A stretch of 23,329 nt of DNA from CAUZEO01 sp963578625 (GTDB lineage: Bacteria; Verrucomicrobiota; Kiritimatiellia; SLOV01). The DNA lies in contig CAUZEO010000037.1 in NCBI GenBank assembly GCA_963578625.1, forward strand, positions 1 through 23,329, written 5' to 3'. Made by a program: the position numbers and the translations under genes. The notes below the pieces were generated by a model. That model was not told where the DNA came from. It ran no database searches and saw only the letters and a program-made list of their open reading frames with translations. Of the stretch, positions 1-6,463 are shown one piece after another. The number at the start of each line of letters is the position of its first letter. The first letter of the stretch is position 1.

Positions 1-458
1 CGTCCGACCTTCTGGTAGTCCTTGATCGTCTCCGGTCGCTTTCCCGATGCTTCCTTGCTGGCGAGGTAGAGACTGAAGACCTCCTGAACCGTTCTCTGGT
101 TGTTGGCATCCGGCACGGTAGAGAGATAGTGCCGGGCTGCGTCCATAAGGGACACCCGGTCTGCGAGCATTTCCAGGGCACTCACGGCATCGACTTTCTC
201 CCGCTCCGAGAGGTTGTGCCACCCGATCATCTTGTCTTTTTTCCCGATGGCCTCGAAGCGGCTCTGCTCGGCTACCTGAAGCAAGTGGATGTCGATGGCC
301 TGCCTGGCCTCGTCCAGGCTCCCGAATGACTTCTGATCGCGTTTCCCTGCCCTGGTCCCGAAGTCGGCCTGCCAGGAGCCGCCACGGGGCCGGATCTTCA
401 CCTTTTTGTAGGATTGCTGAGTGCGTCTTTTTCCTGCATATTTCTGCTCTTGTGACAT
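1..458 (-). CDS. Tyrosine-type site-specific integrase, N-terminal part (cut by window edge)
   Basis: The minus strand from 458 to the left edge encodes 152 residues without a stop. Residues about 18-60 are basic and contain GGSWQADFGTRAGKR followed by FGSLDEARQAID, which resembles the AP2/arm-type DNA-binding segment at the N-terminus of phage-type integrases. From about residue 122, RTVQEVFSLYLASKEASGKR begins like the SAM-like core-binding domain. The catalytic domain (R...HxxR...Y) lies outside the window, so recombinase activity is inferred. The start is well supported: an in-frame TAA lies seven codons upstream and GGGAGG sits 6 nt before the ATG. The gene starts 102 bp from tRNA-Leu and reads away from it, the usual company of tRNA-targeting integrases. 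It probably belongs to an element extending left of the window. Confidence 0.72.
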   Translation of the reverse strand, partial: MSQEQKYAGKRRTQQSYKKVKIRPRGGSWQADFGTRAGKRDQKSFGSLDEARQAIDIHLLQVAEQSRFEAIGKKDKMIGWHNLSEREKVDAVSALEMLADRVSLMDAARHYLSTVPDANNQRTVQEVFSLYLASKEASGKRPETIKDYQKVG

Positions 459-474
459 GACAAACCTCCCAACA

Positions 475-494
475 CGTTACACCAAGTCGTTACA
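475..494 (-). promoter_or_regulatory. Direct repeat upstream of the integrase (possible operator or Int/Xis site)
   Basis: CGTTACA occurs at 475-481 and again at 488-494, a 13-bp repeat period just upstream of the integrase Shine-Dalgarno sequence. On the integrase strand this reads TGTAACG-N6-TGTAACG. Such spacing could serve a repressor or a recombination-directionality factor. There is no independent support. Confidence 0.25.
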
Positions 495-560
495 TCGGGC
501 ATTTTGGCCGATTTGCATGTTGGTAGGTTAGTCCATAAGTAGCTTGTTGTCAACGACTTT

Positions 561-647
561 GCCTGGGTGGCGGAATTGGCAGACGCAGGGGACTTAAAAT
601 CCCCCGGCCTTTGGGCCTTGCGGGTTCGAGTCCCGCCCCGGGCACCA
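561..647 (+). tRNA. tRNA-Leu, anticodon UAA
   Basis: This is an 87-nt class II tRNA with an encoded CCA end. The acceptor GCCTGGG (561-567) pairs with CCCGGGC (637-643) with one G-T wobble, followed by discriminator A644 and CCA 645-647. The anticodon stem GGGGA/TCCCC encloses loop CTTAAAA at 593-599, so the anticodon is TAA at 595-597 (reads UUA leucine codons). A long variable arm follows, and the T-arm is GCGGG-TTCGAGT-CCCGC. All elements are intact. Its 5' end faces the integrase gene. Confidence 0.97.
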
Positions 648-771
648 TGCTCTTTGTCTTTGGCCTGGAGATTCGTGCAGCTTGTCTTGGTTGGCCTTCC
701 GGACAATCCTATGTGTGGCTTGGAGCTACGGATCGGCAACCGGGCCTGTATTTCGTCCCTGATGGCCCCTT

Positions 772-1383
772 TCATAGCGCCCGGTCCGGCGATCCCATTG
801 TAACCGTGTAGACGGCCCCGTTCCGCCCGTGCACACGGATCTGCCCTTCGGTGGCGCTTCCATCGAGGCCGGCGACACGGTGACCTTCTTCATCCGCGAT
901 CTCGATGGGTGCCGGAACTTCCGAGGCGGCACGTCAGTTCGATGTCAAGCCGGTCATCCTGCATCACGGTGCAAGTCTCCTCGAACCGGGCATGCCGGAA
1001 CCTCAGGTTGCGCGCCCCCCGTAGCTGTGGCCCGGAGAACATGCAGTACGGGGCAAGGCGGGCGCCAACAGGAACACATCCTGGCCGCCCGCTTCCCGGA
1101 ACCCAATGAAATGATGTTGCGAAGGATCAGGGCCGGGAGCGTCGCGCCCCAGCCGTAGTTCTCGCAGCCGCCGGGATTGTCTTCATCGACGGGCCAGAAC
1201 TCCATGGCTACGCCCGGGATGCGGTAATTGTACCGTGGCGGCAGGCTGGTATCGAAGTTTCGGACCGGGAGCCGCTCACGCCGGTCAATTCGTTGGTACG
1301 TACGCTCGGCGATCTTCTCGCTCAGCAACATGCTTTGACCGGCATGCCAGGCCGTCTCGGAAAAGATTTGCCAGAAAGACGGC
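772..1383 (-). pseudogene. Remnant of a six-hairpin-type glycosidase (C-terminal part, three frame changes)
   Basis: Read leftwards from about 1383, the minus strand gives ETAWHAGQSMLLSEKIAERT, then RYNYRIPGVAMEFWPVDEDN and GGCENYGWGATLPALILRNI, which resembles the end of GH63/trehalase-like alpha-toroid glycosidases. The frame then breaks at a tandem 5-bp duplication (AATGA at 1105-1109 and 1110-1114). Reading resumes as GFREAGGQDVFLLAPALPR, breaks again in the GC/C tract near 1010-1020, resumes as NLRFRHARFEETCTVMQDDR, and breaks a third time near 905-925. The last segment, VPAPIEIADEEGHRVAGLDG onward, ends at the TGA at 772-774. Each segment is sensible protein only in its own frame, so this is a decayed gene. 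The N-terminal catalytic part is missing. The family call is from resemblance and is moderate. Confidence 0.6.
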
Positions 1384-1539
1384 CATCTGCGGCCGAGGAT
1401 GCTCAGGGAGAACATTCGAAGGGGAGACTTCGGAGGCCCATTGTGTGCGGAGTCGGCCATCCACCGTCTTCCAACTTGCGGCTTGGGCTTCGTGTGCAAA
1501 CAGACTAATCAGCATCAGACACCACTTTCTGCAGTTCAT
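1384..1539 (-). pseudogene. 5' stub of a secreted GH2-type glycosidase, truncated after about 52 codons
   Basis: From ATG 1539 the minus strand encodes a signal-peptide-like start (MNCRKWCLMLISLFAHEAQA, likely cleavage after AQA). It is followed by WKTVDGRLRTQWASEVSPSN and VLPEHPRPQM. The pattern TRWA-EV-P-N-LPEYPRPQM is typical of the first residues of many GH2-like beta-galactosidases, just before their sugar-binding domain. Immediately after the M (1384-1386) the resemblance stops, and a different frame continues with the alpha-toroid remnant. The simplest reading is a deletion that fused the beginning of one gene to the end of another. Translation of this frame would end at 1285-1287. Confidence 0.5.
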
Positions 1540-1576
1540 GACAACGATGCTCGAGCTATTTCAGGTTTTGCGGATG

Positions 1577-1740
1577 AAACTTTCCCCAGTTTTCTCGCGC
1601 CTTTTTTTCGTTTGGGGCCAAGTAGATCTCATGGATCAATTCTTTGGCAGAAGGCGGTACCGATTTGGGCCTCTTATCGGGTACGCTGGCGGTCTTGTGA
1701 ACCCTGCAGCGCTGTTGTGCGGTCTCCGGTCTTGCTTTCC
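1577..1740 (-). mobile_element. Fragment of an IS256/mutator-family transposase
   Basis: The minus strand from 1717 to 1577 encodes QQRCRVHKTASVPDKRPKSV then PPSAKELIHEIYLAPNEKKA and RENWGKF. This matches the segment of IS256-type transposases that usually reads like QRCWVHKTANVLDKLPKSVQ-PKAK-LHEIYMA. Weaker resemblance (ARPETAQQRC) extends to about 1740. The catalytic DDE residues, the rest of the gene and terminal inverted repeats are not visible, so it is a dead relic. It lies directly upstream of the truncated GH2 stub and may have contributed to its break-up. Confidence 0.55.
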
Positions 1741-1912
1741 AAGCCATCTGACCATACTCCGTATTATGTTCTTGGGGGACAGGCCAATACCATATTGGGA
1801 GGTCAAAAGGGACAAAGATCGTTTCGGTTGCAGTCTTCACCGTACTCCGGGGGTGGAAGGAGATTGCGATCGATCCGGAAATGGGATGCGTTGAGAAAGG
1901 CAAAACGAAGTC
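1741..1912. other. Intergenic stretch before the GH42 gene, nothing recognised
   Basis: I find no convincing coding signal, hairpin or consensus promoter here. The purine-rich GAGAAAGG lies about 15 nt before the GH42 ATG, too far for a good ribosome-binding site. Confidence 0.4.
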
Positions 1913-4030
1913 ATGACACCTACCCATCAGGGAAAATCGTTCGAAGAGCACCTCGGCTTCTTTCCATACGGCACCCAATACCATCGCTTCCCGACGCCTT
2001 TGCCCGAGGAGTGGGATGGAGATCTGGCCGAAATCGCGCGTGCCGGCTACACCCATGTTCAGTACCGTCCGCAATGGCGTCAGCATGAGCGGGTCCGGGG
2101 AAACTGCGCGTGGGACGAACTCGACAGGCTGTTCGACCTGGCCGCCGGGAACAACCTTCGCGTGGTCCTGAAGCCAATGCTGGAAACCGCACCCGACTGG
2201 GTGTACTATGAGTTGGACGGCACGCGCATCGGGTTCCATGGCGTGCCTCTCTCCCCGCATGCCAACGCCGCCTACTACGTCGGAGGCTGGTTGCCCTGCT
2301 TCGATAATCCGCACGTCGTGGAAGCCGCGGCCCGGTTTGTTCGTGCACTCGTGGCGCGCTACCGCGAGCACCCGGCTCTCTGGATGTACGATGCCTGGAA
2401 CGAGCCCCGCAGCCGTCCGATGGGTCAGTGTCATTGTCCCCACTCCCGGGATTCCTATCGCCGGTGGTTGAAGGATCGCTATGGCGCCGTCGAGGCGTTG
2501 AACCGCCATCTGGGCAAAGCATGGACCTCCTTCGAATCGCTCAACCCTCCCACTGAATCGAACGACTTCACCGAGATGCATCTCTGGCGCACGTGGGCCG
2601 GGTTTACCGTCTCCGAGCATGTTCGCTTTGTCTGCGATGCGATCCGAAGTGAAGATCCCGACGGGTTCATCCTTGCCCACGTGGGGGCGTGCACCGTGCT
2701 GCAGGATCCGATCTGCGACACCAGCGACGACGTTCAGAACGCACGACATTCGGACCGCTATGGCTGCTCGGTACCCATTGAGCATCACCCGCGCGCCCCG
2801 CTGGACCACAGCATGCTGGAGTTTCAGCTCGACTGGATGCGTCGCGTCGATTCGCTCTACTGGGCCCACGAATTCTATACCAATACCTCCTGCTGGAGCC
2901 GTCCGCCCGCGCCCGAGACCCTGCGGCGCCAGATCTGGACCGTCATCGGGGCCGGCGCCGCCGGCTTCACCTTCTGGCAGTACCGTTCGGAACGGTTCGG
3001 CTGGGAATCCAACGGGTACGGAATGCGCAACATCGACGGCACCTCCACGCCGCGCAGTGATGTGGCCGACGAGATCGCCCTCACTCTGAAGAACAAGGGT
3101 GACGCATTGATCGGCGCGACCCGGACACCCGCCCGCGTGCGAATCCTGCACTGCCGCGACTCAGATATGGTATCGCGATTGGAGGCGGTGGGTGTGGGGC
3201 AGGTCGGTCAGCTCCAGGCAGAGAACATCACCATCGACTTCCCCTACAAGCGGGGACTGCGGTCGACGCATTTCCTCTATCAAAGCCTGGGCGAGGAGAC
3301 CGACTACGTGGTACCCGGCGACGACCTGGCGGAGGCCCGCGCGGTGCATGTGAGCGCTGTGGAGGTCATGACCGAGGCGACGGCGGACTGGCTGCGGGAG
3401 TATGTAGGCAGTGGAGGGGCGCTTATTGTCGAGTATCCGTTCGCTTCTCGAGACGAACGAACGTGGGTATCCCCGGATCGTCCCAACCACGGCCTGCAGG
3501 ATCTGCTCGGCTGTCGCGAGGCGGGCCGCGTTATCACCGGTGGTGACTTTGAAGACGTCGTTGAATTTCCCGGCAGCGTATGCGTCCGCGCAAGCAACTG
3601 GCGTGTCGAACTCGCGCCGACCTCGGGCGAGATCCTGGCCGCCTGGAGCGATGGGGCGCCGGCGGTGGTGCGAAACAAGTACGGCAAGGGAACGGTCCTG
3701 GCGCTTGGCATAAACTTGTCTCTTGCGTTCGGCAACGGGACGTGGGAGGACCCGGCCCGCGAGGCCTTCGCCTGGGTTGCGCGGCAGACCGGCCTGGAGC
3801 CGCCGAGCTGGGCGCATCCGACGGTCTGGGTCCGCCGCCGAATTAGTTGCGAATACGAAATCTGGATCGTGACGAACGTCTCGCATGAACCGCAGGAAAT
3901 TCCTCTCCCGGCCGCGCCACTGGACGTGTGGGTGGCCGCTGGCTGCACGATCGGCGCATCCGATCGACTTGTCCTGAAAGGGGGCGCGGTCTGGGTGGCG
4001 CAGATGCCCTTGATCCCATCCGATTCGTGA
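1913..4030 (+). CDS. Beta-galactosidase, glycoside hydrolase family 42
   Basis: A 705-residue retaining glycosidase expected to release beta-linked galactose from oligosaccharides in the cytoplasm, as no signal peptide is visible. Residues ~1-390 form the GH42 TIM barrel: FFPYGTQYHRFP near residue 16, acid/base Glu164 in DAWNEP, nucleophile Glu320 in YWAHEFYTNT. Residues ~405-620 fit the trimerisation (GH42M) domain and the last ~70 residues a beta-sandwich. Length is normal for the family. Cys129, Cys173 and Cys175 match the zinc cluster known from GH42 enzymes; the fourth ligand appears to be His177 or absent. There is no strong Shine-Dalgarno sequence. Upstream lie glycosidase relics and downstream a gene fragment, so this may be the surviving gene of an eroded polysaccharide-use region. 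True substrate may differ from lactose. Confidence 0.9.
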   Translation: MTPTHQGKSFEEHLGFFPYGTQYHRFPTPLPEEWDGDLAEIARAGYTHVQYRPQWRQHERVRGNCAWDELDRLFDLAAGNNLRVVLKPMLETAPDWVYYELDGTRIGFHGVPLSPHANAAYYVGGWLPCFDNPHVVEAAARFVRALVARYREHPALWMYDAWNEPRSRPMGQCHCPHSRDSYRRWLKDRYGAVEALNRHLGKAWTSFESLNPPTESNDFTEMHLWRTWAGFTVSEHVRFVCDAIRSEDPDGFILAHVGACTVLQDPICDTSDDVQNARHSDRYGCSVPIEHHPRAPLDHSMLEFQLDWMRRVDSLYWAHEFYTNTSCWSRPPAPETLRRQIWTVIGAGAAGFTFWQYRSERFGWESNGYGMRNIDGTSTPRSDVADEIALTLKNKGDALIGATRTPARVRILHCRDSDMVSRLEAVGVGQVGQLQAENITIDFPYKRGLRSTHFLYQSLGEETDYVVPGDDLAEARAVHVSAVEVMTEATADWLREYVGSGGALIVEYPFASRDERTWVSPDRPNHGLQDLLGCREAGRVITGGDFEDVVEFPGSVCVRASNWRVELAPTSGEILAAWSDGAPAVVRNKYGKGTVLALGINLSLAFGNGTWEDPAREAFAWVARQTGLEPPSWAHPTVWVRRRISCEYEIWIVTNVSHEPQEIPLPAAPLDVWVAAGCTIGASDRLVLKGGAVWVAQMPLIPSDS

Positions 4031-4101
4031 ATGTCGATGCGCAGGCGAGCCAGGCTCTTGGAATCGTTCCGTTGTGATCGGACTGAATTGGGGTGAGGGG
4101 A

Positions 4102-4286
4102 CTATTTCCCTTCGCGTTCCGCGCGTCGGAATTCTGCCCGTTCCCGCTTCAGCGGTTCCCAGTAGATACGGCTTTTCTCCAGTTCGGCGCGCACTTCGGC
4201 ATCCAGTGCCTCGCGCAAGGCTGATATCGACTCGGCAAAGCCGGAGCCCTCGATGAAATTGCATCGGAATTTTTGAGGGGCACGTG
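4102..4286 (-). pseudogene. C-terminal fragment of an unrecognised gene
   Basis: An open minus-strand frame ends at the TAG at 4102-4104 and has strongly coding-like composition: NFIEGSGFAESISALREALD, then AEVRAELEKSRIYWEPLKRE and RAEFRRAEREGK, an Ala/Glu/Arg-rich helix. The frame opens only after a TAA that overlaps the end of dinB, and no ATG precedes the coding-like part. It therefore looks like the 3' end of a gene whose front was lost. I cannot name the family. Translation by reinitiation after dinB is possible but no start is evident. Confidence 0.4.
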
Positions 4287-4291
4287 CAGGG

Positions 4292-5491
4292 CTAGCCGCC
4301 TCTTTTTAAAGAATCTTTGCCAAATTTCTCACGGATTTTGTCTACTGCCTGGTCGAGGGATTTGTGTTTTGTTTTATTCTGATCCTCCGGCATTTCGAAG
4401 AGGTCCGGCTGGTTTGTCGATTCTGCTTCGGGGCCGCTGAGGCCTGCTACTCCGAATCCTATCAGGCGGATGGGGCGGCGGATGTTCTGGGCATCGAAGA
4501 GGGCCAGGGAACAGCCCAGGATTTCGTGGTCGGTTGCGGTGGGGCTGCGAAAGGATCGCTGGCGCGTGATCGTTTTGAAGTCGTCAAAGCGGAGCTTGAT
4601 CTGTCCGGTGGATGCGACCTTTTCGGATTGGCGAAGACGGCGTCCGACCTGCTCCGTTAAGCGGATCAGGACCTGGCGGACTACCAGTGGATCATCGCAG
4701 TCTTCTATGAAGGTGTGCTCGTTGGATATGCTCTTGGCTTCATGATCTGTCACCAATGGGCGATCGTCCAGGCCGCGGCAGAGTCGCCAGAGATGCTCTC
4801 CGAATGTGTTGCCCAGCCATCGTTGGAGGGTTGCCTGGCCATGGCTTTGGGCATCCTTCACGGTTTCGATGCCGAACCGCTTCAGGCGAGTCTGCGCCAC
4901 TTTCCCGACTCCCCAGATTCGGGAGACCGATAACGGCGCCAGGAAGGAGAGGATCTCCTGGGGATCAGTCGGGACTACCGTTAGTCCGTCCGGCTTGTCC
5001 ATGTCGCTCGCCAGTTTGGCGAGGAACTTGTTGCCGGCCAAGCCTACGGATGCCGTGAGTGATAACTCATCCTGGATCTGCGCCTTCAATGCGTGGCCCA
5101 GGGATTCAGCCGAGGTACTTCTTTTTGCCGCGTCGGTGATGTCCAGAAACGCTTCATCGATGGATATCGGCTCTACCAGGGGAGTGTAGCTGCGGAGAAT
5201 GGCCATGACCTGGCCGGAGACGTCGGCATACTTGGACATGTTTCCCGACAGGAACACGCCATGAGGACAAAGCTTGCCCGCGGTTCTGGACGGCATCGCG
5301 CTGTGGACGCCGAACTCCCTGGCCTCGTACGAGGCCGTGGATATTACCCCGCGCCGGTCCGGCGGCGATCCGATGATGACCGGCTTTCCTCGTAACGAGG
5401 GGTCATCCCGCTGCTCAATCGAGGCATAAAACGCGTCCATATCGACGTGGGCGATGCGGCGCGTGGGCTGGATTGACGCATTCTCTGTCAT
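4292..5491 (-). CDS. dinB: DNA polymerase IV (Y-family translesion polymerase)
   Basis: A 399-residue Y-family polymerase that copies past DNA lesions in the cytoplasm. Residues 12-40 carry RIAHVDMDAFYASIEQRDD (metal ligand Asp17, steric-gate position Tyr22). SIDEAFLDIT at 110-119 supplies Asp112 and Glu113. Helix-hairpin-helix segments follow (IWGVGKVAQTRLKRFGI), then the little-finger domain. QPDLF at about 361-365 fits a beta-clamp-binding motif, and the last 20 residues (SLDQAVDKIREKFG) are the usual DinB tail. Length is slightly above the E. coli enzyme (~350). The start is the first ATG; AGGAA abuts it, which is too close for an ordinary ribosome-binding site. It is transcribed divergently from the HAD gene. 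I see no LexA-type box of the CTGT-N8-ACAG kind in the short intergenic region. Confidence 0.95.
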   Translation of the reverse strand: MTENASIQPTRRIAHVDMDAFYASIEQRDDPSLRGKPVIIGSPPDRRGVISTASYEAREFGVHSAMPSRTAGKLCPHGVFLSGNMSKYADVSGQVMAILRSYTPLVEPISIDEAFLDITDAAKRSTSAESLGHALKAQIQDELSLTASVGLAGNKFLAKLASDMDKPDGLTVVPTDPQEILSFLAPLSVSRIWGVGKVAQTRLKRFGIETVKDAQSHGQATLQRWLGNTFGEHLWRLCRGLDDRPLVTDHEAKSISNEHTFIEDCDDPLVVRQVLIRLTEQVGRRLRQSEKVASTGQIKLRFDDFKTITRQRSFRSPTATDHEILGCSLALFDAQNIRRPIRLIGFGVAGLSGPEAESTNQPDLFEMPEDQNKTKHKSLDQAVDKIREKFGKDSLKRGG

Positions 5492-5571
5492 TTCCTGCCA
5501 TTGAATCCCAATTTGGACCGTGAGTTACAGGATTTTCTTCAGTTGGATATTTCAAATGGAACCGGATCATT

Positions 5572-5577
5572 GATACT
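5572..5577 (+). promoter_or_regulatory. Candidate -10 element for the HAD gene
   Basis: GATACT lies 10 nt before the preferred ATG at 5588, which would put transcription start within a few bases of the start codon. No good -35 is visible. The geometry resembles the stronger site before the nucleotidyltransferase gene (10779-10784). Confidence 0.3.
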
Positions 5578-5587
5578 ACGCCTGCCG

Positions 5588-6238
5588 ATGAAACCGATTT
5601 GCACCTATACCCATATCGTCTGGGACTGGAACGGAACCCTGTTCGATGATGTGGAACTCTGCGTGGATGTGATGAATGGGCTTCTCGCGCGTCGAGAAAT
5701 GAAGCTTTTGACGGTGGATTCGTACCGTGAATGCTTCGATTTTCCAGTGGCGGATTACTATCGTCGGCTCGGATTCGATTTTGAGGAAGAGTCTTTTGAG
5801 GTGGTGGGAACCGAATTCATTCGGGACTACGAGACGCGCCGCGAGGAGGCGGGATTGTATTCGGATGCGAGTGAGGCGCTCGCGCGCGTTCGGGAGGGCG
5901 GTGCGGAGCAGTCGGTGTTGTCCGCATATCAGCAGCCAATGCTTGAAGAGTTGATTCAGTTTTTTGGACTCGATGAGTATTTTGTGCGGCTGGTGGGACT
6001 GCAGGATCACTACGCACACGGCAAATTGGAACAGGGTGTGCAGTGGATTCGAGAGCTGGCGCATGATCCCGGGGAAGTCCTTCTGATCGGGGATACGACG
6101 CATGACTTTGAGGTGGCGCAGGCGATGGGAGTTGATTGCGTTCTCATTTGCAATGGGCACCAGGCAGAGGCACGTCTTAAAAGGAGTGGTGTGCCCGTGG
6201 TTGGTGGAAGAAGTGATCTTTTCAGTATCGATAGATAG
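5588..6238 (+). CDS. HAD-superfamily hydrolase, phosphoglycolate-phosphatase-like
   Basis: A 216-residue cytoplasmic HAD phosphatase. Motif I is VWDWNGTLFDD with nucleophile Asp13; the usual second Asp (general acid/base) is Asn15, as in a recognised DWNGTL subgroup. Motif II Ser112 (SVLSAYQQ), motif III Lys146 (HGKLEQG) and motif IV IGDTTHDFEVA (Asp169, Asp173) are all present. A helical cap lies between residues ~20 and 95. The frame is open upstream to a TTG at 5501, but those 29 residues (NPNLDRELQDFLQL...) have no HAD character, so I choose ATG 5588. No Shine-Dalgarno sequence is seen. Divergent from dinB, with no visible functional link. The substrate is unknown; DNA-damage-derived phosphoglycolate is a guess from the neighbourhood only. 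Confidence 0.85.
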   Translation: MKPICTYTHIVWDWNGTLFDDVELCVDVMNGLLARREMKLLTVDSYRECFDFPVADYYRRLGFDFEEESFEVVGTEFIRDYETRREEAGLYSDASEALARVREGGAEQSVLSAYQQPMLEELIQFFGLDEYFVRLVGLQDHYAHGKLEQGVQWIRELAHDPGEVLLIGDTTHDFEVAQAMGVDCVLICNGHQAEARLKRSGVPVVGGRSDLFSIDR

Positions 6239-6271
6239 AATTGGGACACACTCAGTAACGAATGGTGTGGA

Positions 6272-6393
6272 ACCACGAAATACACTAAATACACGAAACT
6301 GCGGCACCGCAAACGAACGGATTCCGAACAGAAGGAAACAAAGAAAACGGAGGAGAATTTCGGGTCACTCCGTGTGCTTCGTGCCTTCGTGGT
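6272..6393. repeat. Imperfect inverted repeat with ACCACGAA arms
   Basis: ACCACGAA at 6272-6279 is perfectly complementary to TTCGTGGT at 6386-6393. Similarity continues inward for about 27 nt with mostly purine transitions (left ATACACTAAATACACGAA, right reverse complement GGCACGAAGCACACGGAG). It fills the gap between the HAD and SNF2 genes. From memory, elements of this type recur between genes in several environmental phyla. No coding signal is present here. Confidence 0.6.
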
Positions 6394-6463
6394 AGAAAAA
6401 TGGTCGCAACCAGGAACGATTACTGCAGATGATAGTACGATGATGTGGTGAAATGTAGAGAGT

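Noticed and set aside
567..803. 78-residue open frame on the plus strand starting inside tRNA-Leu
   Set aside because: Its start is a translation of the tRNA itself, a common false gene call.
1556..3151. 531-residue open frame on the minus strand
   Set aside because: From about 1900 rightwards it is antisense to the well-supported GH42 gene and has no domain-like sequence. Only its last part (1740-1577) is meaningful, as the IS256 fragment.
3161..4264. 367-residue open frame on the minus strand
   Set aside because: It is antisense to GH42 over most of its length, and across 4102-4260 it is in a different frame from the coding-like fragment there.
5492..5587. SOS (LexA) box between dinB and the HAD gene
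   Set aside because: No CTGT-N8-ACAG or GAAC-N4-GTTC type site is present.
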